A stretch of 64,000 nt of DNA from positions 124,001 through 188,000 of the forward strand of contig NZ_BMNB01000006.1 in the NCBI RefSeq assembly GCF_014646235.1, written 5' to 3'. The notes under the pieces were generated by a model. It was not told the DNA's origin. It did no database searches and saw nothing but the letters and a program-made list of their open reading frames with translations. The position numbers were made by a program, and so were the translations under genes. Below, in pieces: positions 43,473 through 52,191 of this stretch. The stretch is from Micromonospora sonchi (GTDB taxonomy: Bacteria > Actinomycetota > Actinomycetes > Mycobacteriales > Micromonosporaceae). Positions within the stretch are counted from its first letter, which is position 1. Every line of letters starts with the position of its first letter.

Positions 43473-44225
43473 ATGCTCGGCCTCCCCGCTCACGTGACCG
43501 CGTGTCTCTTCGATCTGGACGGTGTGCTCACGCAGACCGCACGGGTGCACAACGCCGCCTGGACCGAGACCTTCGACGACTTCCTGCGCCGGCACGCCGC
43601 CACCGCCGGCGAGCCGTACCAGCCGTTCGACCCCGGCCCGGACTACCACCGTTACGTCGACGGGCGTCCCCGGCTCGACGGCGTACGCACCTTCCTCGCC
43701 TCGCGCGGCATCACCCTGCCGGAGGGTACGCCGGACGATCCGCCGGGCGCGCAGACCGTGCACGGCATCGGCAACCAGAAGAACGCCCTGGTGCTGGAGC
43801 GGATCCGCAGCATGGGGGTGGACGTCTACCCCGGTTCGGTGACGTACCTGAAGGCGGTGGCCGAGGCCGGCCTGCGCCGAGCCGTCGTCACGGCCAGCGC
43901 CAACGGTCGGGAGGTGATGGCCGTCGCCGGGCTGGAACCGCTGCTGGAGGCCCGGGTCGACGGGCTGACCGCCCGCGCCGAAGGGCTGCGCGGCAAACCG
44001 CATCCGGACACCTTCCTCGCCGGCGCGAAAGTGCTGGGGGTCGAGCCGAAGCAGGCGGCCGTCTTCGAGGACGCGCTCGCCGGGGTGGAGGCCGGCCGGG
44101 CCGGCGGCTTCGGGTACGTGATCGGGGTGGACCGCGTCGGCCAGGCCGACGAACTACGCGCGCACGGCGCGGACGTGGTGGTCACCGACCTCGCCGAGTT
44201 GCTCGCCCCGGGGAGGCCCGAATGA
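43473..44225 (+). CDS. Beta-phosphoglucomutase-like HAD hydrolase
   Basis: 250 residues. Motif I is CLFDLDGVLTQTARVHNAAW, the usual beta-PGM form (DLDGV). The cap region includes HRYVDGRPRLDGVRTFLASR. Motif II/III is VVTASANG ... GKPHPDTFL, and motif IV is VFEDALAGVEAGRAGGF. In GH65 systems it isomerises beta-glucose 1-phosphate to glucose 6-phosphate. The stop overlaps the GH65 start (ATGA), which fixes the pair functionally. Confidence 0.92.
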   Translation: MLGLPAHVTACLFDLDGVLTQTARVHNAAWTETFDDFLRRHAATAGEPYQPFDPGPDYHRYVDGRPRLDGVRTFLASRGITLPEGTPDDPPGAQTVHGIGNQKNALVLERIRSMGVDVYPGSVTYLKAVAEAGLRRAVVTASANGREVMAVAGLEPLLEARVDGLTARAEGLRGKPHPDTFLAGAKVLGVEPKQAAVFEDALAGVEAGRAGGFGYVIGVDRVGQADELRAHGADVVVTDLAELLAPGRPE

Positions 44226-46597
44226 TCCGGGAGCGGGCGTACCCGGTCGAGCCGTGGCACGTGCGCGAGACCCGGCTCGACATGGACGTCCTCGCCCAGT
44301 CCGAGTCGGTCTTCGCGCTCTCCAACGGGCACGTCGGGCTGCGCGGCAACCTGGACGAGGGTGAGCCGCACGGCCTGCCCGGCACCTACCTCAACTCCTT
44401 CTACGAGCTGCGTCCGCTGCCGTACGCGGAGGCCGGCTTCGGCTTCCCCGAGTCCGGCCAGACCATCGTCAACGTGACCAACGGCAAGCTGATCCGGCTG
44501 CTGGTGGACGACGAGCCGCTGGACGTGCGCTACGGCGAGGTGCTCGCCCACGAGCGGGTCCTCGACCTGCGTTCCGGCACCCTGCACCGGTCGCTGCACT
44601 GGCGCTCACCGGCCGGCCGCGAGGTCCGGGTGAACAGCACCCGGTTGGTCTCCTTCCGGCAGCGCTCGGTCGCCGCGATCCGGTACGAGGTCGCGGTGGC
44701 CGATGACAAGCCGCTACGGCTGATCGTCCAGTCCGAGTTGGTGGCCAACGAGACACTGCCGCCGCAGAGCCGCGACCCGCGGGTGGCGGCCGTGCTGGAG
44801 TCGCCGCTGGAGGCCGAGGAGGAGCTGACCACCCCCGGCGGCGGGTTGCTGATCCACCGGACGAAGGTTTCCGGCCTGCGGGTCGCCGCCGCGATGGAGC
44901 ACGAGATCGAATCGCCGGCGCGCACCACCATCGACTCGGAGGGGTACGAGGACTGGGTGCGTACCACGGTCGGGTGCGTGCTGGAGCCGGGCCAGAAGCT
45001 CTGCGTGATGAAGTACCTGACCTACGGCTGGTCCAGCCGGCGCTCGCTGCCCGCCCTGCGCGACCAGGTCGGCGCCGCGCTGGCCGCCGCCCGGCTGGAC
45101 GGCTGGGACGGGTTGGTGCGCGAACAGCGGGAGTACCTCGACGAGTTCTGGGACGCCGCGGACGTGGAGGTCGACGGCGACCCGGAGGTGCAGCAGGCGG
45201 TCCGGTTCGGGCTGTTCCATGTGCTCCAGGCCGGTGCCCGCGCGGAGCGCCGGCCGATCTCCGCCAAGGGTCTCACCGGCCCCGGGTACGACGGGCACGC
45301 CTTCTGGGACACCGAGATGTTCGTGCTGCCGGTGCTGACGTACACCCATCCGGCGGCGGTACGCGACGCGCTCTACTGGCGGCATGCGACGCTGCCGAAG
45401 GCCCACGAGCGGGCCCGGACGCTGAACCTGGCCGGCGCGGCCTTCCCGTGGCGCACGATCGAGGGCCCGGAGTCGTCGGGCTACTGGCCGGCGGGCACCG
45501 CGGGCTTCCACATCGCGGCGGGCATCGCCGACGCGGTGCGGCGCTACGTGCTGGTCACCGGGGACCGTCAGCTGGAACGCGAGATCGGGCTGACCCTGCT
45601 GGTGGAGACCGCACGGCTGTGGCGCTCGCTCGGGCACCACGACCGCGCCGGGCAGTACCACATCGACGGGGTCACCGGCCCGGACGAGTACACCGCTGTC
45701 AAGAACGACAACGTCTACACCAACCTGATGGCGCAGCGGAATCTGCTGGCCGCCGCCGACGCCGCGGCGTGTTACCGCGACGAGGCGTACCACCTCGGCG
45801 TGACCGACGAGGAGGCGGCCGCGTGGCGGGACGCTGCCGTGGCCATGCACATCCCGTACGACGACGAACTCGACGTGCACCAACAGGTGGAGGGCTTCAC
45901 CCGGCTGCAGGAGTGGGACTTCGCGGACACGCCGCAGGACAAGTACCCGCTGCTGCTGCACTACCCGTACTTCGATCTGTACCGCAAGCAGGTGATCAAG
46001 CAGGCTGACCTGGTGCTGGCCATGCACTGGCGTGGCGACGCGTTCACCGTCGAGGAGAAGCTGCGCAACTTCCTCTACTACGAGCGGCGTACGGTGCGCG
46101 ACTCGTCGCTGTCGGCGTGCACGCAGGCGGTGCTGGCGGTGGAGGTCGGCTACCCGGACCTGGCGCACAGCTACCTGCGCGAGGCGGCGCTGATGGACCT
46201 GCACGACCTGAACGAGAACACCCGTGACGGGGTGCACATGGCCGCCCTCGCCGGGGCGTGGATCGCGCTGGTCGCCGGGTTCGGCGGATTACGGGACCAC
46301 GATGGCGTGCCGTCCTTCGAGCCACGCCTGTCGAGCCGGCTGAACCGCCTGGCGTTCGCGCTTCAGTGGTGCGGCATGCGGCTCCGGGTCGACGTCCGGT
46401 CGCACCAGACGACGTACGCGCTGCACCACGCCGACCCGGACGCGGCGCTGGAGCTACGCCACTACGGCGAACCGGTCCGGGTCACCTGCGCGAAGCCGGT
46501 GACCGTGCCGAACCCGCCACCTCGCGCGAATCTCCCGCCGGTCGAGCAGGCCCCCGGCCGGGAGCCCCTGCTCCGCCTGCCGGAGAACCCGATCTGA
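44222..46597 (+). CDS. GH65 glycoside phosphorylase (trehalose/maltose/kojibiose type)
   Basis: 791 residues, full length for GH65. The N-terminal beta-sandwich begins EPWHVRETRLDMDVLAQSES. The (alpha/alpha)6 barrel has GHAFWDTEMFVLPVL, the general acid E489 in [19 protein letters not shown], the KQVIKQADLV phosphate-site block and the final SACTQAVLAVEVGY. It cleaves an alpha-linked disaccharide with phosphate to glucose and beta-glucose 1-phosphate, which the overlapping beta-PGM would take. The exact disaccharide is not readable from sequence. Confidence 0.93.
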   Translation: MIRERAYPVEPWHVRETRLDMDVLAQSESVFALSNGHVGLRGNLDEGEPHGLPGTYLNSFYELRPLPYAEAGFGFPESGQTIVNVTNGKLIRLLVDDEPLDVRYGEVLAHERVLDLRSGTLHRSLHWRSPAGREVRVNSTRLVSFRQRSVAAIRYEVAVADDKPLRLIVQSELVANETLPPQSRDPRVAAVLESPLEAEEELTTPGGGLLIHRTKVSGLRVAAAMEHEIESPARTTIDSEGYEDWVRTTVGCVLEPGQKLCVMKYLTYGWSSRRSLPALRDQVGAALAAARLDGWDGLVREQREYLDEFWDAADVEVDGDPEVQQAVRFGLFHVLQAGARAERRPISAKGLTGPGYDGHAFWDTEMFVLPVLTYTHPAAVRDALYWRHATLPKAHERARTLNLAGAAFPWRTIEGPESSGYWPAGTAGFHIAAGIADAVRRYVLVTGDRQLEREIGLTLLVETARLWRSLGHHDRAGQYHIDGVTGPDEYTAVKNDNVYTNLMAQRNLLAAADAAACYRDEAYHLGVTDEEAAAWRDAAVAMHIPYDDELDVHQQVEGFTRLQEWDFADTPQDKYPLLLHYPYFDLYRKQVIKQADLVLAMHWRGDAFTVEEKLRNFLYYERRTVRDSSLSACTQAVLAVEVGYPDLAHSYLREAALMDLHDLNENTRDGVHMAALAGAWIALVAGFGGLRDHDGVPSFEPRLSSRLNRLAFALQWCGMRLRVDVRSHQTTYALHHADPDAALELRHYGEPVRVTCAKPVTVPNPPPRANLPPVEQAPGREPLLRLPENPI

Positions 46598-46627
46598 CCG
46601 TCGTCTCCCAACGCCGGCGCGACGGTC
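46596..46627. terminator. Weak bidirectional hairpin after the GH65 gene
   Basis: GACCGTCG (46596-46603) pairs with CGACGGTC (46620-46627) across a 16-base loop, starting on the GH65 stop codon region and lying between convergent genes. No T-run is present. Confidence 0.35.
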
Positions 46628-46639
46628 GCCGGCCGGCGG

Positions 46640-46822
46640 TCAGATGGGCTCGCCCTGCGATGGCCGGCCGGTGGCGTCGTGCGGCGTCCTGGCCCGGGGG
46701 TCGCCGGCCGAACGGGCCTGAGCTGCCTCGTCCGCCCAGTCCCGGCCGTGCTGGATGTCCTGATCCCGCCGCTCGCGCTCGGCGGCCTCGGGAGGACGGG
46801 GCTCACGATCATGATGCGGCAT
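46640..46822 (-). CDS. Small charged protein, unknown function
   Basis: 60 residues, very hydrophilic: MPHHDREPRPPEAAERERRD, then QDIQHGRDWADEAAQARSAG and a Pro/Thr-rich end. The ATG has GAGGAT seven bases upstream, which supports translation. It is probably disordered. The next gene is divergent. It could be spurious given the high-GC background. Confidence 0.45.
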   Translation of the reverse strand: MPHHDREPRPPEAAERERRDQDIQHGRDWADEAAQARSAGDPRARTPHDATGRPSQGEPI

Positions 46823-47009
46823 GACGGATCCTCACGATCTGGTCGGCGGCGCCTCTGGCACCGTTCCGGCTGGGGTCGGGCGTCGGCTACCCGCCCAGCC
46901 CCGGCCGCAAACGGGTGCCGCCTATCCGGGATGCCGGGATCGCGATGGCGTGCGCCTGTTCAGCCCGGGTATCCGGCAGGCGGGATGCCGACGCGGCGGG
47001 GAGGGCGAG

Positions 47010-47696
47010 ATGGACCTACGGAGCAGCACGGTGACGGTCCCGGCAGGGGAGGTCGACCTGTCGGCCGACCTGCTGGTGCCGCCGCAACCGGCCGGCGTGG
47101 TGCTGTTCGCGCACGGCAGCGGCAGTTCCCGGCACAGCCCCCGCAACGTGGCGGTGGCGCACACGCTCAACGCCGGCGGGCTCGGTACCGTCCTGGTCGA
47201 CCTGCTGACCCCGGCCGAGGACGAAATGGACGCGGTCACCGCCGAGTTGCGCTTCGACATCGGCCTGCTCGCCGGACGACTGGCCGCGATCGTGGACTGG
47301 CTGGCCACCGAGCGCCCCGGCGGGACGGCCTCGGTCGGGCTCTTCGGTGCCAGCACGGGTGCCGCTGCCGCCCTCGTCGCGGCGGCGCAACGGCCGGATC
47401 TGGTACGCGCCGTGGTGTCCCGGGGCGGACGCCCAGACCTGGCCGGTGCCGCTCTCGACCAGGTACGCGCGCCGACCCTGCTGCTGGTCGGCGGCCTCGA
47501 CGAACAGGTCATCACCCTCAACCAGGAGGCGCTGAGCCGACTGACCGCGCCGGCCGAGTTGCGGGTGGTCCCCGGCGCGACCCATCTCTTCGAGGAGCCC
47601 GGCACCCTGGAACAGGTTGCCGGGGCGGCGAAACGCTGGTTCCAGGCCAACCTCCCGGTGACCGTCGGCGTGCCGTCCGTCTCCCGCCGGCAGTAA
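47010..47696 (+). CDS. Alpha/beta hydrolase (dienelactone-hydrolase-like)
   Basis: 228 residues. The oxyanion region is VVLFAHGSGSSRHSPRN, the nucleophile serine lies in GLFGASTGAAAAL, the acid is in LLVGGLDEQVI and the histidine in VPGATHLFEEPG. All three triad positions are in place. The substrate is unknown; such proteins are often beside phosphoribosyltransferase genes in actinomycetes, but here not. The ATG at 47010 has GGGGAGGG upstream, which fits better than an ATG at 46821. Confidence 0.87.
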   Translation: MDLRSSTVTVPAGEVDLSADLLVPPQPAGVVLFAHGSGSSRHSPRNVAVAHTLNAGGLGTVLVDLLTPAEDEMDAVTAELRFDIGLLAGRLAAIVDWLATERPGGTASVGLFGASTGAAAALVAAAQRPDLVRAVVSRGGRPDLAGAALDQVRAPTLLLVGGLDEQVITLNQEALSRLTAPAELRVVPGATHLFEEPGTLEQVAGAAKRWFQANLPVTVGVPSVSRRQ

Positions 47697-47708
47697 TTCC
47701 TCTTCACC

Positions 47709-48866
47709 TCACCCGGCGTCGCGGGGCTCTGGTGATGGCGGTGGGGCCGGTGGATCCGATGGCGCGCCGGCGGGCTGTCGTTGGCGTTGGACGCTGTCGA
47801 TGACCCGCCAGGCGACGGCGGCGATCGGGACGGCGACGAAGGCACCACCGATGCCGGCGATCAGGGTGCCGGCGGTCACCGCGACCAGGATCACCACCGG
47901 GTGCAGCCGTACCTGACGCTTCATGACCAGGGGCTCCAGCAGGTTGCCCTCGATCTGCTGGACGGCGATCACCGCCGCCAGGGTGAGCAGGGCGGTGGTC
48001 GGGCCGTCGGCGGCCAGCGCCACCAGCACCGCGACCGCGCCGGCCACGGTCGCGCCGATGATGGGAACGAACCCGCCGATGAAGGTGATCAACGCCAGTG
48101 GGAACGCCAGCGGTACACCGAGCAACACCAGGGCAAGGCCGATCCCGACCGCGTCGATCGCCGCGATCAGCATGGTGCCCCGGCTGTACGAACCGAGCGT
48201 CCGCCAGCCGACCCGACCGGCCTCGGCGGCGATCTCCCGGTTCGGCCCGGTCATCCGGCGCAGCGTCCAGTGCCATATCGCCCGGCCGTCCTTGAGCAGG
48301 AAGAAGAGCAGCACCAGGGCCAGCAGGGCGGAGCCGAGCACCTCGGCGACGGTGCGCGCGCTGGCGAGCGGGTCGACCTGCGGCGAGGTGGCCGCCTGGC
48401 GTAGCTGGGCGAGCAGCCGGTCGAGCTGCTCGTCGGTGACCGGCAGCGCCGAGGTGATCAGGTCCCGGGTATGGCCGAGGCCCTGGCGGAGCTCGTCGCC
48501 CAACTCGCTGAACTGGTTCGCGGTCAGGTGCCAGACCAGCACCCCGACGCCGCCCAGGCTGCCGAGCAACAGCAGCATGGTGAGCAGGGCGGCCAGCGTG
48601 GCAGGCAGCCGCAGCCGGCGCAACGCGAGCTGTACCGGGTCGAGCAGCGCGGTGAGGAAGAGGGTGGCGGCCACCGCGATGGCCAGCGGGGTGACCAGCA
48701 TGATGATCCGCGCCAGCAGGTAGAACCCGGCGGCGATCACCACCAGGCAGGCGCTCCACACCACCGCGGAACGGACCAGCCAGGGCAGGGCGGCCCAGGT
48801 CTGTCGCGGTCCGGCGCCCCGGTTCGGCCCATCCTCGGGCGTACGCCCGGTGCGCGCTGCCACCAC
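47709..48866 (-). CDS. AI-2E family transporter (TqsA/PerM-like)
   Basis: 385 residues, about eight helices. Family blocks are IAVAATLFLTALLDPVQLAL, LLALVLLFFLLKDGRAIWHW and the C-terminal FIGGFVPIIGATVAGAVAVLVAL ... QQIEGNLLEPLVMKRQVRLHPV. The E. coli TqsA member exports AI-2; others act in ion or metabolite export, so a quorum role is only a name here. The GTG at 48866 has GAGGAGGG five bases upstream. The proline-rich tail is variable. Confidence 0.9.
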   Translation of the reverse strand: MVAARTGRTPEDGPNRGAGPRQTWAALPWLVRSAVVWSACLVVIAAGFYLLARIIMLVTPLAIAVAATLFLTALLDPVQLALRRLRLPATLAALLTMLLLLGSLGGVGVLVWHLTANQFSELGDELRQGLGHTRDLITSALPVTDEQLDRLLAQLRQAATSPQVDPLASARTVAEVLGSALLALVLLFFLLKDGRAIWHWTLRRMTGPNREIAAEAGRVGWRTLGSYSRGTMLIAAIDAVGIGLALVLLGVPLAFPLALITFIGGFVPIIGATVAGAVAVLVALAADGPTTALLTLAAVIAVQQIEGNLLEPLVMKRQVRLHPVVILVAVTAGTLIAGIGGAFVAVPIAAVAWRVIDSVQRQRQPAGAPSDPPAPPPSPEPRDAG

Positions 48867-48957
48867 GTCGGCCCTCCTCGTGTCCGGCGAGGTCCTACCC
48901 GATCGGCGGCCATCCGACACCGGTTTCGCGGTCGGTCCCTGGCGCGACACCCAATGG

Positions 48958-49743
48958 CTAGGCGGGCACCGGTGCCCGTCCGACGACCACGGCGGGGATG
49001 TCGCGGGTCTGGTCGGCGTCGCCGAGCCCGACCAGCGGCAGCAGCGACTCGCGCTCCTCGGCCGGCGGGAGCAGCGCGACGATCATCTCCTCCCGCAGGC
49101 TGCGTGCCGCCGCGCCGGCGAGTTCCGCGGCCCGCCACGCCGCCTGCTCGCGTTCCCGGGCCGCCCGCTGCTGGGCGAAGAGGTGGTCGCGTACCGCCCG
49201 GCGCAGCATCAACTCCTGCTCGACCGGGTGTAGCCGGGGATCCCAACCGCGGTGCGCGAAGACGTCGCTGAGCTGTTCCACCGACAGCTCCCGCCGCCAG
49301 TACGCGTCCAGTGCCGCCCGGTGCAGCCAGCGCTCACGGTCGGCGTACTCGGCGGGGGTGCGCGGGGTCTGCGGCAGGGGCATGGCGGCGGCGTCCGACA
49401 GCCGGCGGACATTGGCCTCTGCCGCCTCGTACGCCTGCCAGGCCTGCTCGGCCTCGTCCTGCGTGGCGATCCACTCGTCGCGGCGGCGGCGTGCCGTCGC
49501 GTCGGCCCGGTCGGCGGCCACGGCGACCTCCCCGGCCCAGCGGTCCTGGTCCCGCTGCCGGTCGGCGCGCTCGTCCGGGCCGGGCAGCGCGGCGTCCCGA
49601 ATCCGGGCACCCGCGTCGAAGCGGAGGCGGCGGGGACGCAGCAGCAGACCGGCGACGGCGAGCGTCATCACGCCCAGCAGGCTCAGCCAGATCGTGGCGG
49701 CCCGGGGAACGTCGAGCAGTACGGCGGAGAGGGCGGTTCGCAT
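48958..49743 (-). CDS. Membrane-anchored helical protein, unknown
   Basis: 261 residues. One N-terminal helix (AATIWLSLLGVMTLAVAGLLL) is followed by a long soluble part that is Ala/Glu/Arg-rich and probably coiled-coil (EWIATQDEAEQAWQAYEAAE, QQRAAREREQAAWRAAELAG). It contains a conserved-looking centre ERWLHRAALDAYWRRELSVE. I recognise no family. The ATG at 49743 has GAGGTG upstream. It lies 91 bases from the AI-2E gene on the same strand. Confidence 0.65.
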   Translation of the reverse strand: MRTALSAVLLDVPRAATIWLSLLGVMTLAVAGLLLRPRRLRFDAGARIRDAALPGPDERADRQRDQDRWAGEVAVAADRADATARRRRDEWIATQDEAEQAWQAYEAAEANVRRLSDAAAMPLPQTPRTPAEYADRERWLHRAALDAYWRRELSVEQLSDVFAHRGWDPRLHPVEQELMLRRAVRDHLFAQQRAAREREQAAWRAAELAGAAARSLREEMIVALLPPAEERESLLPLVGLGDADQTRDIPAVVVGRAPVPA

Positions 49744-49919
49744 TATCAACACCTCGCGGTCGAAGGAGGGTCGTCGACTGGGCGGGACGGGTGTCTGACG
49801 GCCGGCGCCGCCGGAGGTCCGGGCGGTCGCGCTCGTCGCGGATGGCCCACCGGGGTGGCGGGATCGCCGGGGGCGGGATCGAAGCGCCGGGGTGGCGGGG
49901 GTGGTCCGCGGGCCGTCGG

Positions 49920-50405
49920 TCAGGCGGTGGGCGGACCGCGTCGAGTCGGTTCGCCCTCGCCGGCGGCGGCTCGCCAGCCGGTGACATCGGCCGAAACCGC
50001 GGTGGCCGGGATCGCGGTGGCCGGGATCGCATGCGCCAGCATGCCGTCGGCCGGGATCGTGTGGATCGCGTCGGCCGGGATCGCGTCGGCCGGGACCGCG
50101 TGCGCCGGGATCGCGGTGGCCGCCGCGGGTCGGGTGCCGGCGTGCTCGGACCGGGCCGGGGCGACAAGTCGATGCGGCGCGGTCGGGGTCGTGTCAGTCG
50201 CGCGAATCGGCTCGACGAAGGGCCGGGCCACGACCGTGGCGGCGACCGGTGCGGCCGGGAGCTCGATGCCGGGTGTCGGCCCGGTGGCGGCGGTCGTGCC
50301 GAAAGCGACCGCGAGCACGAGTGTCGCCAGCGCCAGCCGGGTCAGCTCCCGGAGCGCGCGCAGCGTCGCCGGCCACATCGGACGGGCGAACGCGAAAGAC
50401 GACAC
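49920..50405 (-). CDS. Low-complexity secreted or membrane protein, unknown
   Basis: 161 residues. An N-terminal hydrophobic helix (LTRLALATLVLAVAFGTTAA) may be a signal peptide, followed by an Ala/Pro/Thr-rich region. Residues about 98-140 are an Ala-Ile-Pro-Ala-type repeat (AVPADAIPADAIHTIPADG...), which at DNA level is a ~15-base imperfect repeat. No domain is recognised. GTG start. Low complexity makes the gene uncertain, though the hydrophobic lead and length are consistent with a real protein. Confidence 0.5.
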   Translation of the reverse strand: MSSFAFARPMWPATLRALRELTRLALATLVLAVAFGTTAATGPTPGIELPAAPVAATVVARPFVEPIRATDTTPTAPHRLVAPARSEHAGTRPAAATAIPAHAVPADAIPADAIHTIPADGMLAHAIPATAIPATAVSADVTGWRAAAGEGEPTRRGPPTA

Positions 50406-50881
50406 GTGTCCAACCTATCGCCCCCGTGCCCAGATCGCATGGCGGAGACGGTGGCCGAGCCGTGAGCCGCGCCACCGTGTCCCCTGTGGACGACAAAGCT
50501 GAGGGAGACCGGCAACAGGGCGATGGGAGCCAGTTGATCGACTCCGTTTCGTCGGTACGGCGGTGTCCGATCGGTCGGGACACCGCCGTTACGGCGAAAC
50601 GGCGATCGGCGATGATCAGGTTTGCGCGGCACCCCGCGCCCAGGACCACGGGTTGCGGCATCGTGTGGCAGGGCCGCGAGTTGCGGTGTCCAGTGCGATG
50701 TCGCCGGTCGCGGATCTGGTCTCCTCGTCCGGCCGCCTGGCGCGCCAGGACCCGATCCCGCCGCCACCCCGCGGTGGCCACCATGGATGGGCTGCTCGGC
50801 GGGCCCTCCGCCCTGTTGCCGGTCGCCCTATGGTCGGCGGCGGGGCTCGGTCCGGCGGCGGGAGTGAGGCCAGCGGGTGGG
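50406..50881. other. Intergenic region with a long hairpin repeat
   Basis: 476 bases with no supportable gene. It includes the TTGATCGACTCCGTTTCG repeat and hairpin (50534-50601). The remainder is featureless GC-rich sequence upstream of the low-complexity gene and after the winged-helix gene. Confidence 0.5.
50534..50601. repeat. TTGATCGACTCCGTTTCG repeat with long hairpin
   Basis: The motif at 50534-50551 matches the arm of the palindrome at 2246. From 50545 to 50601 the sequence folds into a hairpin with 24-base arms: 12-bp perfect inner stem (ACGGCGGTGTCC / GGACACCGCCGT), then two mismatches, then ten pairs including one G-U. The loop is nine bases. Confidence 0.75.
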
Positions 50882-51205
50882 TCAGTCGGCGAGGTCGGCC
50901 AGCGGCTCCTCGGTGAACAGGGCCAGCAGGTGGCCGACTTGGCGGTCAGCCTCGGCCGGGTGGCGGAACCGGCCGGCCGGGTTGAGGGTGTATTCGTTGC
51001 GGCGGCCGACCCGGGTACGCCGCAGGTAGCCACCCGCCTCCAGGTCCGCGACGATCGCCTGCGCGGCCCGCTCGGTGACCCCCACCTCGGCCGCCACGTC
51101 GCGTAGCCGGGCGGTCGGGTTGCGGGCGATGGCCAGCAGGACGTGCCCGTGATTCGTGAGAAACGTCCAGTTTCGGGTGCTTTCCCGCTGATCTGCCGTC
51201 GCCAT
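50882..51205 (-). CDS. Winged-helix (MarR/ArsR-like) regulator
   Basis: 107 residues. The HTH is PTARLRDVAAEVGVTERAAQ followed by AIVADLEAGGYLRRTRVGRR and NEYTLNPAGRFRHPAEAD. The C-terminal part is short, so dimerisation is probably through the N-terminal helix NWTFLTNHGHVLLAI. Divergent from the carbonic anhydrase gene with ~200 bases between. Start ATG at 51205 or 51214; neither has a clear site. Effector unknown. Confidence 0.82.
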   Translation of the reverse strand: MATADQRESTRNWTFLTNHGHVLLAIARNPTARLRDVAAEVGVTERAAQAIVADLEAGGYLRRTRVGRRNEYTLNPAGRFRHPAEADRQVGHLLALFTEEPLADLAD

Positions 51206-51407
51206 GTTGACCATCGTATGGCCGGCGCCCCGGGTCATCAGGTGTGGCTGACGTTTCCGGCCGCCCTTGGCAAGCGTTGCGGAATACCTGAAATGCATAT
51301 CACGCATATCTTGACGCGGCTTGCAGTGCGTGTGACCGTGGTGGCGGCCCGTGTCCAGCGTCGGCCGGGATGACCAGGCATTACACCGAGAGAAGAGGTG
51401 AATTCGG

Positions 51408-52106
51408 ATGAGCCGACCCGGATCGATCGGCGGGCAGTCAGGACCGGAGCGGGAGTTCCTCACCGCGGACGTGCCGGGTGCCCCGGAACGCGCGCTGGCC
51501 GAACTGATCGCCGGTAACCGCCGGTTCGTCACCGACGCCCTCTGGCATCCCAACCAGAACGCCAGCCACCGCTCTGCCGTCGCGACGGAACAGCATCCCT
51601 TCGCGGTGATCGTGGGCTGCTCCGACTCCCGCCTCGCTGCCGAGATCATCTTCGACCGTGGGCTGGGCGATCTCTTCGTGGTGCGTACCGCCGGGCACAC
51701 CGTCGGGCCCGAGGTGCTGGGCAGCGTCGAGTACGCGGTGACCGTGCTGCGTACGCCACTGGTGGTGGTGCTCGGGCACGACTCGTGCGGTGCCGTGCAG
51801 GCGGCCCGCGCATCGGTGGCGACCGGCACGCCGCCGTCGGGTCACCTGCGTGCCGTGGTGGATGCGGTGGTGCCCAGCCTGCGCCGGGCGCGCGAGGCGG
51901 GGGTGGCGGAACTGGACGGGATCGTCGACATCCACATCGCGCAGACCGTGGAGGCGATGCTGAAGTCGTCCGAGACGCTCGCCGCCGAGGTGGCCGCGGG
52001 CGGGTGCGCGGTGGTGGGGATGTCGTACCGGCTGGCCGCCGGTGAGGTGCGGGCGGTGACCGCGCGACCGGTCGAGCTGGCCGGTGCGCTGGTGCCGACC
52101 GCCTGA
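51408..52106 (+). CDS. Beta-class carbonic anhydrase
   Basis: 232 residues. Zinc ligands are C71 (GCSDSR), H124 and C127 (GHDSCGAV), with the D73/R75 dyad. The AGHTVGPEVLGSVEYAV block is typical. It hydrates CO2 to bicarbonate for carboxylases and pH balance. The ATG has AGAGG ten bases upstream. The divergent winged-helix gene is a candidate regulator. A 16-bp hairpin follows the gene. Confidence 0.93.
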   Translation: MSRPGSIGGQSGPEREFLTADVPGAPERALAELIAGNRRFVTDALWHPNQNASHRSAVATEQHPFAVIVGCSDSRLAAEIIFDRGLGDLFVVRTAGHTVGPEVLGSVEYAVTVLRTPLVVVLGHDSCGAVQAARASVATGTPPSGHLRAVVDAVVPSLRRAREAGVAELDGIVDIHIAQTVEAMLKSSETLAAEVAAGGCAVVGMSYRLAAGEVRAVTARPVELAGALVPTA

Positions 52107-52136
52107 CCGGAGCCGCCAAATTGGCATGATCGACGG

Positions 52137-52172
52137 CGAGGGCCGTTCCGCCGGGTGGCGGAACGGCCCTCG
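52137..52172. terminator. Bidirectional terminator hairpin, 16-bp perfect stem
   Basis: CGAGGGCCGTTCCGCC (52137-52152), loop GGGT, exact complement (52157-52172), then AAAAA on the plus strand. It lies between the convergent carbonic anhydrase and wall-protein genes. The A-run is on the wrong side for classic termination of the plus transcript, but the hairpin is very stable. Confidence 0.75.
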
Positions 52173-52191
52173 AAAAACGCGCCCGAGGCGC

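Noticed and set aside
43473-46597. Trehalose phosphorylase named specifically
   Set aside because: GH65 members for trehalose, maltose, kojibiose and nigerose share the visible motifs; sequence reading cannot choose.
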